Positions 60,799-64,000 of a stretch of 64,000 bases of DNA are shown here, piece after piece. Under the pieces are notes generated by a model, which saw nothing but the letters and a program-made list of their open reading frames with translations, ran no database searches and was not told where the DNA came from. Each line of letters begins with the position of its first letter. Within the stretch, counting starts at the first letter, position 1. Position numbers and translations under genes: made by a program. Origin of the DNA: an uncultured Bacteroidales bacterium (GTDB lineage: Bacteria; Bacteroidota; Bacteroidia; Bacteroidales; UBA932); NCBI GenBank assembly GCA_900318015.1, contig ONJB01000012.1:36943-100942 (forward strand), given 5' to 3'.

Positions 60799-60866
60799 CG
60801 GGTGAGGTTACTCAATATTGTACAAAATTGGGGCATTATTGGGGCACGATTTAACAAGGAGACGCT

Positions 60867-62231
60867 ATGAAGATCAAGAGAAATGTCGCTTTCAAACTGC
60901 GGGCTTATGGGAAGGACAAGAGTCTTTTCCAAATCCGACTCCGCGCTACATTCAACGGGCAGAGGATCGATTTCAAGACTGGTTGTCAGCTCAATGACAA
61001 GTCTGCTTGGGATGAAGGCAACCAACTGGTAAAAGATGGTTATAAGGGGCCAAAGGGCGAGACAGCCCTTTCCATCAATACGGAGCTTCGCAATATCAAG
61101 GACCAGATGGAGTCTTCTTTCCTGTTTTATGAGGCGACGGATAAGATTCCGTCGGTCAGTGAACTGCAAAAAACCTACGAAGACCGTTTGCAGGGAACGA
61201 TTCCGAAGCGTCCTGATCCCGAGCCAAAGAAGGAACGTAAACCCAGTAATCCTGACTTCTTTGCGACCTTTGAAAAGTTCGTGAAGGAGGGTGGTGAGAA
61301 AAACGCATGGACGGAAGGCACATTTGAAAAGTGGGCTTCATTGAAACGTGACTTGCAGGCGTTCAAAAGCAATATCAAATTCTCTGATCTGACAGAACCG
61401 ACGTTAACAGAATTCGTTGCTTATTTGCGAGACAACAAAACCCTCCGGACACCCCGAAAGAAGAAAGGCGATAGGGAAAAGTATGACCACGATGACATCA
61501 CCGGCTTGAAGAATGCCACCATCGAGAAAAAACTTAGATACCTTCGCTGGTATTTGAACTGGGCGACCGAACGGGGGTACAATACCAACCTTACATATAA
61601 GACCTTCAAACCGACCTTGAAGATGACTCAAAAGAAGGTCATCTACCTTACCAAGGAGGAAATGACACGTATCCGTAAACTGGAGTTGCCCGGAGATTTG
61701 GCGTATCTGGACCCTATTCGGGACATCTTTCTCTTTTGCTGCTTCTCTGGTCTCAGGCACTCTGATGTCAACAACCTTCGTCGGAGTGATGTCAAAGGAG
61801 ACCATATTGAGATTACTACCGTCAAAACGGCGGATAGTATCTCCATTGAGTTGAACGATATTACTAAGGCCATCCTCGATAAGTACAAAGATATCCCTTT
61901 CAAGGACAACAAGGCCTTACCCAACTACACCAATCAGGCGATGAATCGGGACCTCAAGGAACTGTGCAAATTGGCCGAAATCAATGATCCGATTCGCATC
62001 ACATCCTACAAAGGCAATGTCCGTATTGACGAGATCCACCCCAAATGGGAACTGGTGGGAACCCATACCGGCCGACGCTCCTTCGTTGTCAATGCCCTAT
62101 CGCTCGGTATCCCGCCCAATGTAGTAATGAAATGGACCGGCCACTCTGATTATAAGGCTATGAAACCTTACATCGACATCGTGGACTCCATCAAGGCCAG
62201 CTCGATGACTAAGTTCAACGGGTTAATCTAA
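60867..62231 (+). CDS. tyrosine-type site-specific recombinase (integrase)
   Basis: 454-residue phage-type integrase of the Bacteroidota mobile-element kind. An N-terminal Arm/SAM-like region and a core-binding domain precede the catalytic domain, with Arg in CCFSGLRHSDV, the HxxR box in THTGRRSF, a His in WTGHSDY and the nucleophile Tyr in MKPYIDIV. It lies about 130 bases inside the predicted attachment site and reads into the element. Base composition is clearly lower in GC than the genes to the left. Confidence 0.95.
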   Translation: MKIKRNVAFKLRAYGKDKSLFQIRLRATFNGQRIDFKTGCQLNDKSAWDEGNQLVKDGYKGPKGETALSINTELRNIKDQMESSFLFYEATDKIPSVSELQKTYEDRLQGTIPKRPDPEPKKERKPSNPDFFATFEKFVKEGGEKNAWTEGTFEKWASLKRDLQAFKSNIKFSDLTEPTLTEFVAYLRDNKTLRTPRKKKGDREKYDHDDITGLKNATIEKKLRYLRWYLNWATERGYNTNLTYKTFKPTLKMTQKKVIYLTKEEMTRIRKLELPGDLAYLDPIRDIFLFCCFSGLRHSDVNNLRRSDVKGDHIEITTVKTADSISIELNDITKAILDKYKDIPFKDNKALPNYTNQAMNRDLKELCKLAEINDPIRITSYKGNVRIDEIHPKWELVGTHTGRRSFVVNALSLGIPPNVVMKWTGHSDYKAMKPYIDIVDSIKASSMTKFNGLI

Positions 62232-62285
62232 TCGTTTTCGTAATAACTAAGAAATAGTTGTAAATTTGGTTGAAAAACAGAGCCC

Positions 62286-63332
62286 ATGAGCCAGACAGAC
62301 ATAAGCATCAGTTTCCCTTCCGGATTGTTTAATGACATCTGCCAGATAATCGAAGAGGCGCGGCAGCGGGTTGCCATCAGCGTGAACAGTGAACTCACTC
62401 TGATGTACTGGCATATCGGCGAACGCGTCAATCGCGATATCCTTCATGATAAGAGGGCCGAGTACGGCAAAGCAATAGTGTCAACGCTGTCCGCACAATT
62501 GATGGATCTTTACGGCAAGGACTTCAATACCCGCAATCTCCGTCGCATGATGCAGTTCGCCCGGGAATTTGCCGATCTCCAGATTGTGTCAACACTGTCG
62601 ACACAATTGCCGTGGTCAGCATTCTTAGAGGTCCTGCCGTTGGAAGATGCCCTGGCCCGCGAGTTTTATGTGACAATGGCAGCCAATGAACGATGGAGCG
62701 TCCGCACGTTGCGGGACCAGATGGACGGAATGCTTTATGAGCGTACCCTTATCAGTCGGAAACCAGAGGAAGCCATACGCTCAGAACTGTCTACCGTCAG
62801 ACAAGGCGGCTCTATTTCTCCGGAATTGGTATTCAAGAGTCCCTACTTCCTGGATTTCACCGGCCTCAAGGGGTATTACAGTGAAAAAGACTTAGAGGAT
62901 ATGATTATCAGCGGCATGCAGCAGTTTCTAATGGAATTGGGCAGCGGTTTTTCTTTCGTGGACAGGCAAAAGCGCATGATTATCGACGGTGAAGATTTCT
63001 ACTTGGATTTGCTCTTCTACCATCGGAAATTGCATCGGCTCGTAGCCATAGATCTAAAGAAAACGAAATTCAAAGCTGCCTATAAAGGCCAGATGGAACT
63101 CTATCTCCGCTGGTTGGATAAATACGAACGCCAACCAGGAGAAGAAAGTCCCCTCGGTCTCCTCCTCTGCGCTGCAGGAAACGACGAGCAGATCCAGCTC
63201 CTCCAACTAGGTGACGCAGGTATCCAAGTCTCCCAGTACTACACTGAGTTGCCTGACAAAGGCCTTCTGAAGGCCCAACTCCAGAAGCAAATTGCACAGG
63301 CGAAGCTCCGCTTGGAGAATAAGAAAGAATAA
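62286..63332 (+). CDS. YhcG/DUF1016-family PD-(D/E)XK nuclease-like protein
   Basis: 348 residues: an N-terminal DUF1016 helical domain (YWHIGERVNRDIL, FNTRNLRRMMQFAREFADL) and a C-terminal restriction-endonuclease-like fold with FYLDLLFYHRKLHRLVAIDLKK (the D...DLK catalytic pattern; shown in part here as FYLDLLFYH and AIDLKK). Family members occur in mobile elements and some protect against phage or plasmids; function here is unproven. It is the first cargo gene after the integrase and ends before a terminator at 63361. Confidence 0.9.
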   Translation: MSQTDISISFPSGLFNDICQIIEEARQRVAISVNSELTLMYWHIGERVNRDILHDKRAEYGKAIVSTLSAQLMDLYGKDFNTRNLRRMMQFAREFADLQIVSTLSTQLPWSAFLEVLPLEDALAREFYVTMAANERWSVRTLRDQMDGMLYERTLISRKPEEAIRSELSTVRQGGSISPELVFKSPYFLDFTGLKGYYSEKDLEDMIISGMQQFLMELGSGFSFVDRQKRMIIDGEDFYLDLLFYHRKLHRLVAIDLKKTKFKAAYKGQMELYLRWLDKYERQPGEESPLGLLLCAAGNDEQIQLLQLGDAGIQVSQYYTELPDKGLLKAQLQKQIAQAKLRLENKKE

Positions 63333-63360
63333 TGTCAGATTTCTGGCAGATTTACTGAGA

Positions 63361-63392
63361 ATCTCTTCCGCTTCCGGAAGGGATTTTTGTTT
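63361..63392 (+). terminator. rho-independent terminator after the nuclease gene
   Basis: ATCTCTTCC pairs with GGAAGGGAT around the loop GCTTCC, followed by TTTTTGTTT. The rest of the 63333-63665 gap shows nothing recognisable. Confidence 0.75.
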
Positions 63393-63665
63393 AACTGCAT
63401 CTGCTCTTTTTGGATGCCCTTCAGATTCTGAGTACCATTTTTTGAGCAAAAGTATACTCGAAACCTCTTTTTTTGAGGAAAAATCGCAAAAGGGCGCTTG
63501 GAGAAGCCTAGAAGATAGACCTAATCCATAACTTGAGCCTGGGAAGTGACCCATAATTCCCAGGTTTTCGGTCGATTTTTCTTCCGAGGTTGGCAGAATC
63601 ACACAAAAACATGCCGGTCAGAAAGAGAATGAAACCAAAGTTGATTAACACAAAACTTCAAGTAT

Positions 63666-64000
63666 ATGGAAACAAAAAACAAGATTGAAGGACTCCTTGA
63701 AAAGCCCCTTTGGCAGATGACCGGAGAGGAATACTGCCAGCTCACTCATTACGCCCTCTCCCTTACCCCGAACGCTGGATCTTCCCAGGCTCCAATCGGG
63801 CAGAAAGCATTAGGAATTCATGCCTTGGCCGTTGAACTCGGCTGTTCTGATTCCACGGTTTATGGGCTCATGCGCACACCACGTGAGGAGGATGGATCCT
63901 TCGAAGGTGGTGGAGTCCTCAAGGATGCGATAGTTTCCCGTATCGGGCGACGGATCGTATTCGATGTCGACAAGGCGCGTGAACTTGCCAAGCGAAGCCA
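63666..64000 (+). CDS. DUF3853-like DNA-binding protein, 3' end outside window
   Basis: ATG at 63666 with at least 111 open codons to the window edge. The N-terminus IEGLLEKPLWQMTGEEYCQL and a helix-turn-helix-like LAVELGCSDSTVYGLMRTP match DUF3853-type proteins of Bacteroidota mobile elements, often located after the integrase with an excisionase-like role. The ending GRRIVFDVDKARELAKRS is the usual C-terminal part, so only a few residues should be missing. Confidence 0.7.
   Translation, partial: METKNKIEGLLEKPLWQMTGEEYCQLTHYALSLTPNAGSSQAPIGQKALGIHALAVELGCSDSTVYGLMRTPREEDGSFEGGGVLKDAIVSRIGRRIVFDVDKARELAKRS

Noticed and set aside
62478-62608. Repeated IVSTLS-QL peptide and an ATTGTGTC/GACACAAT inverted repeat in the YhcG gene
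   Set aside because: The two motifs belong to the DUF1016 domain itself and recur in family members, so they are not an inserted repeat or operator.

Overview
The window is a GC-rich chromosomal segment from an uncultured Bacteroidota species, most likely a gut or rumen Bacteroidales. The evidence is two SusC/SusD pairs, many lipoprotein and Tat-targeted carbohydrate enzymes, and Bacteroidota-type promoters (-7 box TAnnTTTG, often with short leaders). The last 3.3 kb has visibly lower GC and is the start of an integrated element.

Layout. (1) 1-11.6 kb, plus strand: a glycan-utilisation locus with a SusC cut by the window edge, SusD, a surface lipoprotein with a duplicated domain, a CE1 esterase lipoprotein, a frameshifted CE1 esterase, a GH3 and another CE1 esterase, closed by a perfect palindromic terminator. 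(2) 11.7-23.8 kb, minus strand: a second locus with GH9, CE1 esterase, SusC, SusD, GH3 and a lipoprotein hydrolase. (3) 23.9-33.6 kb: two facing operons of exported sugar enzymes. The plus operon has a Tat Gfo/Idh/MocA oxidoreductase, DUF1080 and a TIM-barrel isomerase. The minus operon has a carboxylesterase, CE1, a tetraheme cytochrome fused to a SUMF1 domain, a Tat Gfo/Idh/MocA oxidoreductase and a TIM-barrel isomerase. Together they look like a periplasmic 3-keto-glycoside pathway with its own redox partner. The minus operon and the second locus share an operator-like motif. (4) 33.7-42.7 kb: a coiled-coil membrane protein, a LolA-like protein, and a compact minus operon MMPL exporter - FakA - FakB/DegV - GNAT - PlsX - ACP that reads as fatty-acid activation, acyl-ACP formation and lipid export. 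(5) 42.8-47.7 kb: lipoprotein-metH-metF. (6) 47.9-49.4 kb: a REP-associated (Y1) transposase bracketed by two copies of a roughly 155-bp double-hairpin repeat. (7) 49.5-54.7 kb: iorA(frameshifted)-iorB-aminotransferase-paaK-ACT, an aromatic 2-oxoacid / aryl-CoA module. (8) 54.7-60.3 kb: GH3, a glutamine-amidotransferase-like secreted protein, GltS, and a membrane protein with its XRE regulator. (9) 60.4-64 kb: a solo copy of the 155-bp repeat, then a tRNA-tail-like attachment site, a tyrosine integrase, a YhcG-type nuclease and a DUF3853-like gene cut by the window end.

How the genes fit together: SusC/D and surface lipoproteins capture a plant-type glycan, GH9/GH3/CE1 enzymes trim backbone and esters, and the exported oxidoreductase operons probably process oligosaccharides or glycosides that ordinary hydrolases do not handle. 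The most unusual items are the transposase with its paired repeats, the Fak-PlsX-ACP-MMPL operon, the cytochrome-SUMF1 fusion, and small palindromic repeats that have entered metH and a GH3 gene in frame.
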